A program made the translations under genes and the position numbers. Source: Cliona cf. orientalis (lineage: Eukaryota; Porifera; Demospongiae; Clionaida; Clionaidae). Taken from it: 64,000 bases of DNA. Positions 1-11,697 of the stretch are shown here, in pieces. Numbering within the stretch: position 1 is the stretch's first letter; each line of letters begins with the position of its first letter. The notes beneath the pieces were generated by a model. The model did no database searches. It was not told the origin of the DNA and worked only from the letters and a program-made list of their open reading frames with translations. The stretch spans positions 9,197,501 through 9,261,500 of the forward strand of contig OZ005699.1 in the NCBI GenBank assembly GCA_963930775.1. The letters run 5' to 3'.

Positions 1-1
1 T

Positions 2-3000
2 GAAGATCTACTGAGCTATGTCTATCTAAATCAAAATTCATCGCTTGCAGTTGGTGGTGCAGTGTACACAGCCTTCAGCAATGTTTTAATTGTCAGCAGC
101 AAGTTCACAGACAATGGAGCCGAGATAGGAGGAGCACTGTTTGCCCATAATAGCAGTCTCCATGTTATTGGAAGCACTTACAGCTACAATAAAGCTAGTT
201 TTGCTGGGGTCATGACCACGTTGGGATCCTCAATCAACATCAAAAATTGCAATTTTATTGGAAATGCAGCCAAGATGCATGGTGGAGTGATGATAGCATA
301 TAGAGACTCATTCAGTATCAATGGTACCACTTTTGCTAACAATAGTGTTGGTCGTAGTGCAGGAGTAATACTGACATATGACTCAATGTTCAGTACCACA
401 GATAGCATTTTTAGTGATAATACAGCTAAAAGAGACGGTGGAGTAATTCGTGCAATTAATGGCTCATTCAATATCACCAGCAGTGCTTTTACTAACAACA
501 GTGCAGCTGATAGTGGTGTCATGATCACATCTTATTCATCATTTAATATTATCAGCAGTACTTTTACTAACAACAGTGCAGCTTCTCTTGGTGGTGTCAT
601 GTACACATATGATTCATCATTTAATATTATCAGCAGTACTTTTACTAACAATAGTGCAGCTGATAGTGGTGTCATGATCACATCTTATTCATCATTTAAT
701 ATTATCAGCAGTACTTTTACTAACAACAGTGCAGCTTCTCTTGGTGGTGTCATGCACACATCTGATTCGTCATTTAATATTACCAGCAGTACTTTTACTA
801 ACAGTGCAGCTAGATGTGGTGGTGTCATGTACACATTTCATTCATCATTTAATATTATCAGCAGTACTTTTACTAACAACAGTGCAGGTGATAGTGGTGG
901 TATCATGCACACATTTGATTCATCATTTAATATTACCAGCAGTACTTTTACTAACAACAGTGCAGGTGTTTGTGGTGTTGCGTATGCAACCACTTCATCA
1001 TTTAACATTATTGGAAGTAGTTTTTTTGCCAACAGATATGGAGAAATAATGACAACTATAGAAAGCTCTATACATATTACTAATGGTACATTTGATTATA
1101 ATTCAGGATCACTTTACATGTTCAACAGCAACCTCACTTTCAGTGGCTACACAAGATTTGAAAACTGTGCAAAAAAGTCAAACGAAACTTCAGGTGCTCG
1201 AGAAGGAGGTGCAATCACAAGTTTCCAGTCGACTGTGATCTTCACTGGAGTAAGCAGTTTATCAAACAACCAAGCAAGGGATGGTGGAGCAATATTAGCC
1301 ACCGAGAGTAAAATCATAATATATGGTGAAATAATAATAGCCAACAACATAGCCACAGTCAGCAGTGGAGGTGGGATTTCTCTCCAAAAAAGTGATCTTG
1401 ACATCAGGGGAGACTGTATCATCTCTGGCAATGTTGCTGTGAGGGGTGGAGGAATCCATGCCACTAGTTCAACAATTGCTGTATATCAATCATGGACTCT
1501 TCAGTTCATCAACAACAGAGCAGACAATGGAAGTGGACTTTATTTAGAAGTTAATGCAAAATTGTATGCACTATTTATAAAACGTAATATACAGCATCTA
1601 GATCCACTAATAGTATTCCGAGCTAACCATGCCAACTATGGAGGAGCCATATATATGGCAGACAATACCAATGCTGGTGCTTGCTCACCCGACAATGAAT
1701 GCTTTATTCAAACACTTGCACTTTATCAAGTTTATGAAAGCGAGGTAATACACATATTACTCGAATTCTCTGGCAACACTGCAAGTGATTCAGAAGGAGC
1801 CAACATCTTTGGAGGACTACTGGACAGATGCATCCCAAGTCCATTTGCTCACGTGTCATGGAAACTAGAGAGATCATCATACTACAGTGGTGTCAGTTAC
1901 CTTGAAGACATCACCAATAATATAACTGCTACAGCATTAGATACCATATCCTCTCTACCCGTTCGAATTTGTTTTTGTAAGAGTGAGAGTGAGCCAGACT
2001 GCAGCTACCAGCCACCAACCATCAAAGTCAAAAAAGGAGAAGCTTTCACTGTACCATTTGTTGCAGTGGATCAAGTCAATCATTCTGTAGATGCAAACAT
2101 CATCAGTTCTCTATCTTCACGAGATGGTGGCTTTAGTGAAGGACAGCAAATTCAGAGGGTAGGGAAAAGCTGTAGCAATGTAACATTCAATGTGTTCTCT
2201 CCTCATAACTCTGAAAAAATAAACCTCTTTGCCGATGGTCCTTGTGGAAGCTCCACACTTTCCATACAGCATCTGTATATAGAGTTCAGTGACTGCACTT
2301 GCCCAGTTGGTTTTAAGTCATCTAAAACTGATACAAGATGCCAATGCTTTTGTGATGCACAATTGTCTCCCCACATCATCAACTGTGATCCAGTAGCTGA
2401 ATCTCTTATGAGAGTGAACACTAACTCATGGATCACTCACATCAATGACACTGATCCACCTGGCTATGTCATTCATCCTAACTGCCCTTTGGACTACTGC
2501 CGACCTCCGACTGAAAATGTCAGCATGAATCTCAACCTTCCTGATGGATCAGACGCACAGTGTGCTTACAATCGTAGTGGAGTTTTATGTGGAGGTTGTC
2601 AGGAACACCTCAGCCTCTCCCTAGGTAGTTCACGTTGCTTATCTTGTCACAGTCATTGGCCTGCAGTGCTTGTTATAATTCTCCTAGCTGCCATCGTAGC
2701 AGGAATCTTGCTGGTGACTGCACTGTTAACCCTCAACATGACAGTGGCTATTGGACTGATCAATGGCTTTATCTTTTATGCTAACATCGTAGTAGCTAAC
2801 AGTGCTGTCTTCTTTCCATCATCAACACCTAATTATTCCACTGTGTTTGTAGCTTGGCTTAATATGGACATAGGAATTGATGTCTGTTTCTTTGACGGTC
2901 TTGATACATACACCAAAACCTGGCTTCAACTGGCATTTCCGGTGTACATTATCTCCCTAGTGATTATCATGATCATAGTCAGTGAGCACTCCCCTCGGTT

Positions 3001-3907
3001 TGCAAGCCTAATTGGAAAGAGAGACCCAATTGCAACTCTAGCTACACTAATCCTGCTGTCTTATGCCAAACTCCTCTCAGTGACTATCACAGTTTTGTCG
3101 TTTGCTGTTCTTGACTATCCTGATGGCTCACGAGAGACTGTGTGGCTTCCTGATGGAAACGTGCCATACTTTCGAGGGAAGCATGTAGGTCTTGTCCTCG
3201 TTGCCCTGTTGATAATTCTAGTTGGTGTACCCTACACAATTCTTCTCTTTCTCTGGCAGTGGCTTGTTCGTGCTCCACAGTGGAAGGTTTTCAATTGGAC
3301 AAGGAACACTAAGCTCAATGCCTTTATCTCTGTCTACCATGCTCCATACAACAGTAAGTATCGCTACTGGACTGGCTGGCTACTGCTCGTGAGGGTGGTC
3401 TTGTACATCACTGCTTCAGTCACTGTGTCCAGAGATCCTCAAACTTCACTCTTAATAACTAGCATCTTAGTTGGAAGCCTCTTGATTACTGGAGCGAGGG
3501 TGTACAAAAAATTATTTTTGAACATCGTAGAGACAGGGCTCTACTTCAATCTTCTTGGATTGTCTGTATTTAGTTTGTACCACTTTAAAATTGACACTAA
3601 AAAGCAGACAGCTGTGGCCTACACCTCTACCATCATAACCTTCATCCTTCTGGTTGGAGTGATCATCTATCACATGTATTTTCTTGTTAGAAAGGATCAT
3701 CCCCAGCCTGGAGATCTAGAGGAATTGAATGAATATCTCCTGGCTCCAGTTCAACCTGTTACAAATAATATTATAATGACTCACTCTAGTGTTGAAATCC
3801 CCCGGGATCGAGATCAGTCTCCACTACCAGCGCTAGCTGAGATAAGCATTGATCAGATTGTGATCAGAGAAATTATTAACACAGAAACACCTGTGTATAC
3901 TCAGTAA
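2..3907 (+). CDS. A1: Pmp-like beta-helix multi-pass membrane protein, type A (5' end outside window)
   Basis: The reading frame is open from base 2, so the gene starts before the window; 1301 residues are visible. The first in-window residues align with about residue 200 of A4, so the signal peptide and leader are missing here. Order: beta-helix repeats with FxNN and GGVM motifs (roughly residues 25-560), a Cys-rich collar containing CFCKSESEPDC and LCGGC, about ten hydrophobic segments from near residue 885, and a cytoplasmic tail ending TETPVYTQ. The FxNN/GG[AVI] pairing is the signature of chlamydial Pmp repeats, while the membrane domain is unlike any bacterial autotransporter. Each repeat carries NNS and often NIT or NSS sequons. 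No frame break is seen. Role inferred: surface receptor or adhesion protein. The architecture is clear; the function is not known. Confidence 0.85.
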   Translation, partial: EDLLSYVYLNQNSSLAVGGAVYTAFSNVLIVSSKFTDNGAEIGGALFAHNSSLHVIGSTYSYNKASFAGVMTTLGSSINIKNCNFIGNAAKMHGGVMIAYRDSFSINGTTFANNSVGRSAGVILTYDSMFSTTDSIFSDNTAKRDGGVIRAINGSFNITSSAFTNNSAADSGVMITSYSSFNIISSTFTNNSAASLGGVMYTYDSSFNIISSTFTNNSAADSGVMITSYSSFNIISSTFTNNSAASLGGVMHTSDSSFNITSSTFTNSAARCGGVMYTFHSSFNIISSTFTNNSAGDSGGIMHTFDSSFNITSSTFTNNSAGVCGVAYATTSSFNIIGSSFFANRYGEIMTTIESSIHITNGTFDYNSGSLYMFNSNLTFSGYTRFENCAKKSNETSGAREGGAITSFQSTVIFTGVSSLSNNQARDGGAILATESKIIIYGEIIIANNIATVSSGGGISLQKSDLDIRGDCIISGNVAVRGGGIHATSSTIAVYQSWTLQFINNRADNGSGLYLEVNAKLYALFIKRNIQHLDPLIVFRANHANYGGAIYMADNTNAGACSPDNECFIQTLALYQVYESEVIHILLEFSGNTASDSEGANIFGGLLDRCIPSPFAHVSWKLERSSYYSGVSYLEDITNNITATALDTISSLPVRICFCKSESEPDCSYQPPTIKVKKGEAFTVPFVAVDQVNHSVDANIISSLSSRDGGFSEGQQIQRVGKSCSNVTFNVFSPHNSEKINLFADGPCGSSTLSIQHLYIEFSDCTCPVGFKSSKTDTRCQCFCDAQLSPHIINCDPVAESLMRVNTNSWITHINDTDPPGYVIHPNCPLDYCRPPTENVSMNLNLPDGSDAQCAYNRSGVLCGGCQEHLSLSLGSSRCLSCHSHWPAVLVIILLAAIVAGILLVTALLTLNMTVAIGLINGFIFYANIVVANSAVFFPSSTPNYSTVFVAWLNMDIGIDVCFFDGLDTYTKTWLQLAFPVYIISLVIIMIIVSEHSPRFASLIGKRDPIATLATLILLSYAKLLSVTITVLSFAVLDYPDGSRETVWLPDGNVPYFRGKHVGLVLVALLIILVGVPYTILLFLWQWLVRAPQWKVFNWTRNTKLNAFISVYHAPYNSKYRYWTGWLLLVRVVLYITASVTVSRDPQTSLLITSILVGSLLITGARVYKKLFLNIVETGLYFNLLGLSVFSLYHFKIDTKKQTAVAYTSTIITFILLVGVIIYHMYFLVRKDHPQPGDLEELNEYLLAPVQPVTNNIIMTHSSVEIPRDRDQSPLPALAEISIDQIVIREIINTETPVYTQ
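506..811 (+). repeat. Two-unit coding repeat duplication inside A1, period 153 bp
   Basis: The segment starting gctgatagtggtgtcatg at 506 recurs at 659. The 153-bp period is 51 residues, i.e. two Pmp-like repeats copied together. The two copies are nearly identical by eye, which indicates recent unequal exchange or slippage that kept the frame. Confidence 0.85.
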
Positions 3908-4572
3908 CTTCAGTCTTAAGTCAATGACTGTTCTAAAAGAAACACAATGGTTCATTATTACAATGTCATATACTTGAGATACTTATTTTGCTTTTTAGCT
4001 AGTGCACACTTTTCTTGTATGATAGCAGCTGCTAGTATCAGCTGGACTAAGCTTTATGTGTGTGTCCCCTCCATAATATTTTGAATATGAGTTGTGATAG
4101 TAGAGATTCTGAAATTAAGGGAGTAATTATCATTAATATTTCTTCCTTGTTCCAAAAGATTCGCTAATAATGATTCAGAATGCAATTAAAAAAATTCATG
4201 CGATCTGTAATGTCAGTGAAGGCTATATTATTAAATTTCTCTGGGGTACAAAAAGCCCTCGAATTGTTTGGAAGGAAGATATTGAACTAAAATTGATAGA
4301 TCTTTCCAATACATTTTTCCTATACCTATATTCAGTGTAAAAGTGTACAACAAACAAAAAATGTTCCCTCTGATATGGACTTCAAATTCAAAATAATAGC
4401 AATGAATCCATCATTAATGTCACGATATCGATGAGCACATTTCGAAGTACAAGAAGTGCTTAACTGGAATCTATAATAATAATTATTATTATGATAATTA
4501 TGGTACAAGCCATGAAAGGCAAACTCATGATATAACTCAACCATAAATCAAGTTTAAACTAACTATTGATGC
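3908..4572 (+). other. 3' flank of A1, conserved behind all type A genes
   Basis: No gene seen. The stretch holds the A1 3' untranslated region and spacer. The same words (for example tgcacacttttcttgtatgatagcagct) follow A2, A3 and A4, so this flank belongs to the duplicated unit. It runs directly into the stop codon of the convergent mannosidase relic. Confidence 0.7.
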
Positions 4573-5131
<559 letters not shown>

Positions 5132-5974
5132 GGCATATTATATGGTAAATGTTTTCAGTTGCCATAGGCACATGCACACAGTAGGCATGGCCCTGATATG
5201 GAGTCCAGTGGGTTCAATTATATATCAGCTGGAGGAACTCATGAACAAAGGAGGTCAGAAACACAAAATTTAAAATAATTGAATGTACTCCTATAGCTAG
5301 CTACTTTCATTCATATCATATCAAGCGCACACCATAATATATTTTGGCATTTTTGCCACCTGCTTTATATCATTGTACAAAAGTTATGAATTAGAGCATG
5401 GAGCAATCTTTCATCATGCATGATGGTGAAATCCAATAGTACTTGAAAATCAAGCATGTATACCTGCAGCAAGGATCCAGCTATTAGAACAGCAACCTGA
5501 TCATTTTGGGACTTTTTGTTTGTAGTTCTAGTATGACATTGTAGCTTATTGCAATTGTCTGGATGAAGAAAAGTGTACATGTGTACTCTAGACTACTGTA
5601 ATCTGCTCTATCTTTGTGGCTACGTAGACTACTGATGCATGTACACTGACAGCCGCATTTATAGAAAGAATAAATTTATCTACCATACCACCATCTTCTT
5701 CAAATTGTGTGTATAGCTATAGCCTCCCCTGCTTGTTGTGTGCATCAAGAAATGTGTACTCTACTGTAATAATAATTATTGTATGTGGCAATAATACGCT
5801 GCTGATGCATGTATACTGACAGCTGCATGCATTCGTAGAAACCAAATTGAACATTATCATGATAAAATTTCATGCTACCATCTGGTCTCTTTCTCATGAA
5901 CATAGCAGATCACATAATGCATGTAATGTTATAGCCAAGTTAGGAATTTTCTCCAATGAAATTTGCCTTCATAC
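5132..5974 (+). other. Spacer upstream of A2, paralogous to A3 and A4 upstream regions
   Basis: No gene seen. Sequence from about 5150 to 5780 recurs upstream of A3 (18410-19000) and A4 (34260-34900), including the words around catcaagaaatgtgtactct. It is part of the duplicated block rather than independent sequence. Confidence 0.6.
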
Positions 5975-6225
5975 TATAGTATAGGTACACCCTCTCATTT
6001 TCCCTCACCCTCCCATTTCTCTGCTGTTGTTGCTATTATAGCAGTGATATTGATAGTCCAGTGTCCAATGGCTGTGACCGGCCGCAATGGGTCCTTGGAG
6101 ATGATGCTCCATCGAAGGCTGGTGAAGAAGATGGTCATCAGAGGAGATGACAGCACAGTTCTCAATGATTCAGTGCTCATAGGAGGATTTGTGGATAAGG
6201 TGGGTGGAGCTAAATGGGCCTCCAT
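5975..6225 (+). pseudogene. Inverted alpha-mannosidase exon 6 relic
   Basis: The + strand codes PMAVTGRNGSLEMMLHRRL followed by a GDDSTVLNDSVL stretch, the diagnostic core of exon 6 of the mannosidase (SLExMxHRRL is a GH38 C-terminal landmark). In the intact gene (42412-42706) and in relic 3 the exon is on the - strand, so this copy is inverted relative to its neighbours. Its upstream part (the NTYPLVGRALG region) is missing. It ends near a donor-like site GATAAGGTGGGT. Confidence 0.75.
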
Positions 6226-6310
6226 GAACTTCATGTAGAGGGGTATGTATAGTTATTATAGCTATAGGTGTTTTGCTTGGATGAGGCACCTACGTATACC
6301 ATAATCCCAT

Positions 6311-6548
6311 AACACGTAACAGTTTTCGCCAGGTGCTGCTAGTCTCTTATGTCATAGTATTCAGTGAAGATTTGGCTAATTTTGTAAATCCTACTTCAAG
6401 ATAAGCAATCAGATAAAATTCTGCTAAAGCCAACACGTAACAGTCTTCACCAGGTGCTGCTAGTCTCTTATGTCATAGTACTCAGTGAAGATTTGGCTAA
6501 TTTTGTAAATCCTAATTCAAGATAAGCAATCAGATTCTGCTAAAGCTA
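6311..6548. repeat. Tandem duplication, period about 121 bp
   Basis: The block starting aacacgtaacagt at 6311 is repeated from 6432, with a few substitutions and a short indel (cagataaaattctg versus cagattctg). A single related block without duplication occurs upstream of A3 and A4, so this doubling is specific to the A2 upstream region. Confidence 0.85.
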
Positions 6549-6608
6549 CTCTTATAATAATAATATTATTATTACCGTGGATACTCCTCAACAGTGACAT
6601 AATTATTA

Positions 6609-7140
6609 CAGTGCCGGCGTAAGAACCAGGGGGGCTGGGGGGACTTCAGCCCTCCTGGTTCAAAATATAGTGGGGCTTAGCCTCCTTCCCCAGTGAAATT
6701 TCTCTACCCAGTAATTATGTACCCTTTAGGTATAGACTTGGATCAATAAGTGTGCGTACTTGAATAATGCATTAAATTAACCACAATGAGATTATCCATT
6801 CTCTGTGGTATAATATTATTATAATGCATAAATTATATTCATATAGCCTTGAATGTGGATTTTCTGCAATGGCTGCCTCACTATAATAATATTATTGATG
6901 CGATTAATATATTGAATATGAGCAGTTGAAAGAAAAGGAAACATTTACCATGAATGGTCCCTTTTCTCAAATTTTGTGCTCAGAATGCACTCTAAGAAGA
7001 TAATTATGAATTTTCCTGGGGGAGCATATGCATGCCCCCAGACCCCCTTAGATTTGTGGTGGGCATAGCCAGCCACAGCTATGTATTGATTTGATTGCCA
7101 TTCCCAGCCCCCCTACTCCAAATCATCTTCTTATGCCACT
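6609..7140. mobile_element. MITE-like insertion in the A2 upstream region
   Basis: Upstream of A3 and A4 the sequence gacataatattattaaatagc continues directly into the gagtaacacagag leader. In A2 about 530 bp interrupt this point. The insert begins cagtgccggcgtaagaa and ends ttcttatgccacta, imperfect terminal inverted repeats with matching inner G/C runs. No transposase is seen. Ends resemble non-autonomous hAT-type elements, but I cannot delimit a clean target duplication. Confidence 0.6.
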
Positions 7141-7141
7141 A

Positions 7142-7149
7142 TATAAAAG
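7142..7149 (+). promoter_or_regulatory. TATA-like box of A2
   Basis: TATAAAAG lies about 130 bp before the A2 start codon, immediately outside the right end of the MITE-like insertion. A3 and A4 lack this box at the equivalent place and have ttattaaatagc instead. Functional use is inferred. Confidence 0.4.
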
Positions 7150-7278
7150 CTCAGAAAATAGTAGATTCGAGTAACACAGAGAAGGTATTGGCTAAAGTAG
7201 CTGCATATGACATTGTCTAAAACTCTGCTCACTGAGTACAGAATAAGTCTAGCACTGTTTAACTTAGCCATTGAAGCA

Positions 7279-10200
7279 ATGAGTAGCCAGCGTTTTGCTC
7301 TCACTCTGCACCTGTTACTGTTCCTCTTGGTATATGCTGACTCTGCAAACAGCCAGGTACACTACTACATCACACCCTCACTGAGTGTCCACTGTCCTGG
7401 AGATCCCTGCCTTACTCTACCACAGTTGGCTGCTAATTCTACTAGCTACCTCGGCAATGAAACTAACGTATCTCTCTCCTTTCTGCCGGGAAATCACAGT
7501 CTTTATGGAGAGCTCTCTCTGTCTAATGCAGACAGCTTCTCAATAACGAAGGTCATAGAGGGCAATGGAATTGTGTTTGTAGAATGTGGCAATCAGTCAG
7601 GAAGGTTCAGTATCAGTGAGACAACATTTGCTATGATAAAGGATCTGCACTTTGTTGGCTGTGGAGGTAACAGAGTTAGCCAAGTGGAGCAGTTTAGAGT
7701 TGAAGACACCATCTTTGAGGGTGTGGAAGGCAGAGGTACAGCACTAGTGCTGAATCAAGTGACTGATGCTAGCATTACAAGAAGTTCATTCCTTTCCAAT
7801 GTACATGCTAGCACATTTGAGCATCATGAAATCTCACCTTTTGCAAGTGATCAAGAGATAATATTATTGAACTATCTCTATCTAAATCGAAATTCATCAT
7901 TTGCAGTTGGTGGTGCATTGTACACAGCCTTCAGCAATGTTTCAATTGTAAGCAGCAAGTTCATAGACAATAGAGCCGAGATAGGAGGAGCACTGTTTGC
8001 CCACAATAGCAGTCTCCATGTTGTTGGAAGCACTTACAGCTACAATAAAGCTAGTTTTGCTGGGGTCATGATCACATCGGAATCCTCAATCAACATCAAA
8101 AATAGCAATTTTATTAAAAATGCAGCCATGATCTATGGTGGAGTGATCATAGCACACAAAGACTCATTCAGTATCCATGGTACCACTTTTGCTAACAACA
8201 GTGCTGGTCGTAGTGCAGGAGTAATACTGACATATGACTCAATATTTGGTATCACAGATAGCATTTTTAGTGATAATACAGCTAAAAGGTTCGGTGGAGT
8301 AATTCGTGCAAACAATGACTCATTCAATATTACCAGCAGTACTTTTACTAACAACAGTGTAGCTTCTCGTGGTGGTGTCATGTACACATCTTATTCATCA
8401 TTCAATATTACCAGCAGTGCTTTTACTAACAGTGCAGCTTATCGTGGTGGTGTCATGTACACATCTCATTATTCGTCATTTAATATTACCAGCAGTACTT
8501 TTACTAAAAACAGTGCACGTTTTCATGGAGGTGTCATAGCCTCCTTTATGTCATCATTTAATATCACCAGCAGTACTTTTACTAACAACAGTGCAGGACA
8601 TTTTGGTGGTGGTGTCATGCACACATCTAATTCATCATTTAATATCATCAGCAGTACTTTTGCTAGCAATAATGCAGGTTATGGTGGTGGTGTCATAGTC
8701 TCCTCTACGTCATCATTTAATATCACCAGCAGTACCTTTACTAACAACAGTGCAAGTGGTGGTGGCCGTGGTGGTGTCGTGTATGCCATCCATTCATCAC
8801 TTAACATTGTTTGTAGCAGTTTTTCAGCTATCAGCTATGGAGGAATAATGATAATGTTCAATATATTATCAAGCTCTATATATATTACTAATGGTATATT
8901 TGATTATAATTCAGAATGTTTCTACGTTTTCCACAGTAACCTCACTTTCAGTGGCTACACAAGATTAGAGAACAGTACAGTACAACCAACTGAAACAGCT
9001 GGTGCAAGAGAAGGAGGAGGGGTAATCACTAGTTTCCTGTCGACTGTGATCTTCACTGGAGTAAGCACTTTATAAAACAATCAAGCGAGGCGTGGTGGAG
9101 CAATATTAGCCATCGAGAGTATAATCATGATATATGGTAAAACAATAATAGCCAACAACACAGCCACAGTCAGCAATGGAGGTGGGATTTCTCTCCAACA
9201 AAGTGATCTTAAAGTCATGGGAAACTGTATCATCTCTGGTAACGATGCTGTGAGGGGTGGAGGAATCCATGCCACTAGTTCAACAATTGCTGTATATCAA
9301 CCAGGGACTCTTCAATTAATCGACAACAGAGCAAACAATGGAAGTGGACTTTATTTAGAAGTTAATGCAAAATTGTATGTACTAGAACAGGATTATGAAA
9401 ACAGTATACTCTTCCAAGCTAACCATGCCAACTATGGAGGAGCCATATATGTGGCAGATGATACCAACGCTGGTGCTTGCTCACCTGACCATGAATGCTT
9501 TGTTCAAACACTTGAACTTCTTCAAAATTCGGGTCCATTATTTTTTACCATTTATAATACAGTAAAGGTACTCAAATTCTCTGGTAATACTGCAAGTGAG
9601 CAAGGAGCCAACATCTTTGGAGGACTACTGGACAGATGCATCCCAAGTCCAGCGCGTGCTAAATTGCTATGGATTAAGAAACACCATGGTGTCAGTTTCT
9701 TTGAAGACATAACCAGTAATGTAGCATTAGATACTATATCCTCTCTGCCTATTCGAGTTTGTTTTTGTAAGAATGAGAGTGAGCCAGACTGCAGCTACCA
9801 GCCACCAACCATCAAAGTCAAGAAAGGAGAAGCTTTCACTGTACCACTTGTTGCAGTGGATCAGGTCAGTCATTCTGTAGATGCAAACATCATCAGTTCT
9901 CTATCTTCACAAGATGGTGGCTTTAGTGAAGGACAGCAAACTCAGAGGGTAGAGAAAAACTGTAGCAATGTAACATTCAATGTATTCTCTTCACACGACT
10001 CTGAAATAATAAACCTCTTTGCCGATGGTCCTTGTGGAAGCTCCACACTTTCCACAAAACATCTGTTTATAGAGTTCAGTGAGTGCACTTGCCCATTTGG
10101 CTTTCAGCCTCTCGATAGTGATACAAGATGTGGATGTGATTGCGACTCAAAATTGTCTCCCCATATCACTAGCTGCGACTCGAAAACTAAATCTCTTGTG

Positions 10201-11697
10201 AGAGTGAACACTAACTCATGGATCACTCACATCAATGACACTGACCCACCTGGCTATGTCATTCATCCTAACTGTCCTTTGGACTACTGCCGATCTCCAA
10301 CGGAAAATGTCAGCATGAATCTCGACCTTCCTGATGGATCAGATGCACAGTGTGCTTACAATCGTAGTGGAGTTTTATGTGGAGGTTGTCAGGAACACCT
10401 CAGCCTCTCCCTGGGTAGTTCACGTTGCTTATCTTGTCACAGTCACTGGCCTGCAATACTTGTTATTATTCTCCTAGCTGCCATCATAGCAGGAATCTTG
10501 CTGGTGACTGCACTGTTAGTCCTCAACATGACAGTAGCTGCTGGACTAATCAATGGCTTTATCTTTTATGCTAATATCATAGCAGCTAACAGTGCCATCT
10601 TCTTTCCATCATCAGAGCCTAGCTTTCCCACTGTATTTGTAGCTTGGCTTAATCTGGACATAGGAATTGATGTCTGTTTCTTTGATGGTCTTGATACATA
10701 CACCAAAACCTGGCTTCAACTGGCTTTTCCGGCCTACATTATCTCCCTAGTGATTACCGTAATCATAGTCAGTGAGTACTCCCCTCAATTTGCAAGACTA
10801 ATTGGAAAGAGAGACCCAATTGCAACTCTAGCTACACTAATCCTGCTGTCTTATGCCAAACTCCTCTCACTGACTATCATAGCTTTATCATTTGCTGTCC
10901 TTGACTATCCCGATGGCTCACGAGAGACTGTATGGCTTCCTGATGGAAACGTGCCATACTTTCGAGGGAAGCATGTAGCTCTTGTCCTCATTGCCCTGTT
11001 GATTATTCTAGTTGGTGTCCCCTACACAATTCTTCTCTTTCTCTGGGAGTGGATTATTCGTGCTCCACAGTGGAAGGTTTTCAATTGGACAAGGAACACT
11101 AAGCTCAATGCCTTTATCTCTGTCCACCATGTTCCATACAACAGTAAGTATCGCTACTGGACTGGCTTGCTACTGCTCGTGAGGGTGGTCTTGTACATCA
11201 CTGCTTCAGTCACTGTGTCTGGAGATCCTCAAACTTCACTTTTAGTGACAATCATCTTAGTTGGAAGCCTCTTTCTTATTAATGGAGCCAGGGTGTACAA
11301 AAAATCATTCTTGAACATCATAGAGACAGGGCTCTACTTCAATCTTCTTGCATTGTCTGCTTTCAGTTGGTACCGCTTCAAAATTGATATTAAGAAGCAG
11401 ACAGCTGTTGCCTATACCTCTACCATCATAACCTTCATCCTTCTAGTTGGAGTGATCATCTATCACGTGTATTTGCTGGTTAGAAAGGATCAGCCCCAGC
11501 GAGGAGATCTAGAGGAGTTGAATGAGTATCTCCTGGTTCCAGTTCAACCTGCTAGAAATACAGTGACTCACTCTACTGTTAAAGTCCCCCGGGCTCGAGA
11601 TCAGTCTCCACCACCAGCGCTAGCTGAGATAAACATTGATCGGATTGTAGTCAGAGAAATTCTTAACACAGAAACACCTGCAGTGTACACTCAGTAA
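7279..11697 (+). pseudogene. A2: type A Pmp-like membrane receptor with one premature stop
   Basis: The start ATG AGT is chosen because it is conserved in A3 and A4 and gives a clean signal peptide (LTLHLLLFLLVYADSA); upstream in-frame codons are probably untranslated. The frame runs to TAA at 9073-9075 and continues in the same frame to 11697, so a single TCA-to-TAA change relative to A1 and A4 (Leu-Ser-Asn-Asn) splits the gene. Before the stop are about a dozen repeats; after it come the rest of the beta-helix, the Cys-rich collar (LCGGC, CLSC), about ten membrane segments and the tail ending TPAVYTQ. No other lesion is seen, so inactivation is recent, allelic, or a sequencing error. If translated as is, it would give a secreted beta-helix fragment without a membrane anchor. 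Confidence 0.8.

Noticed and set aside
7207..7278. Upstream start for A2 at 7207
   Set aside because: The upstream Met is not conserved in A3, where an in-frame stop lies before the common ATG, and it would put extra residues ahead of a good signal peptide.
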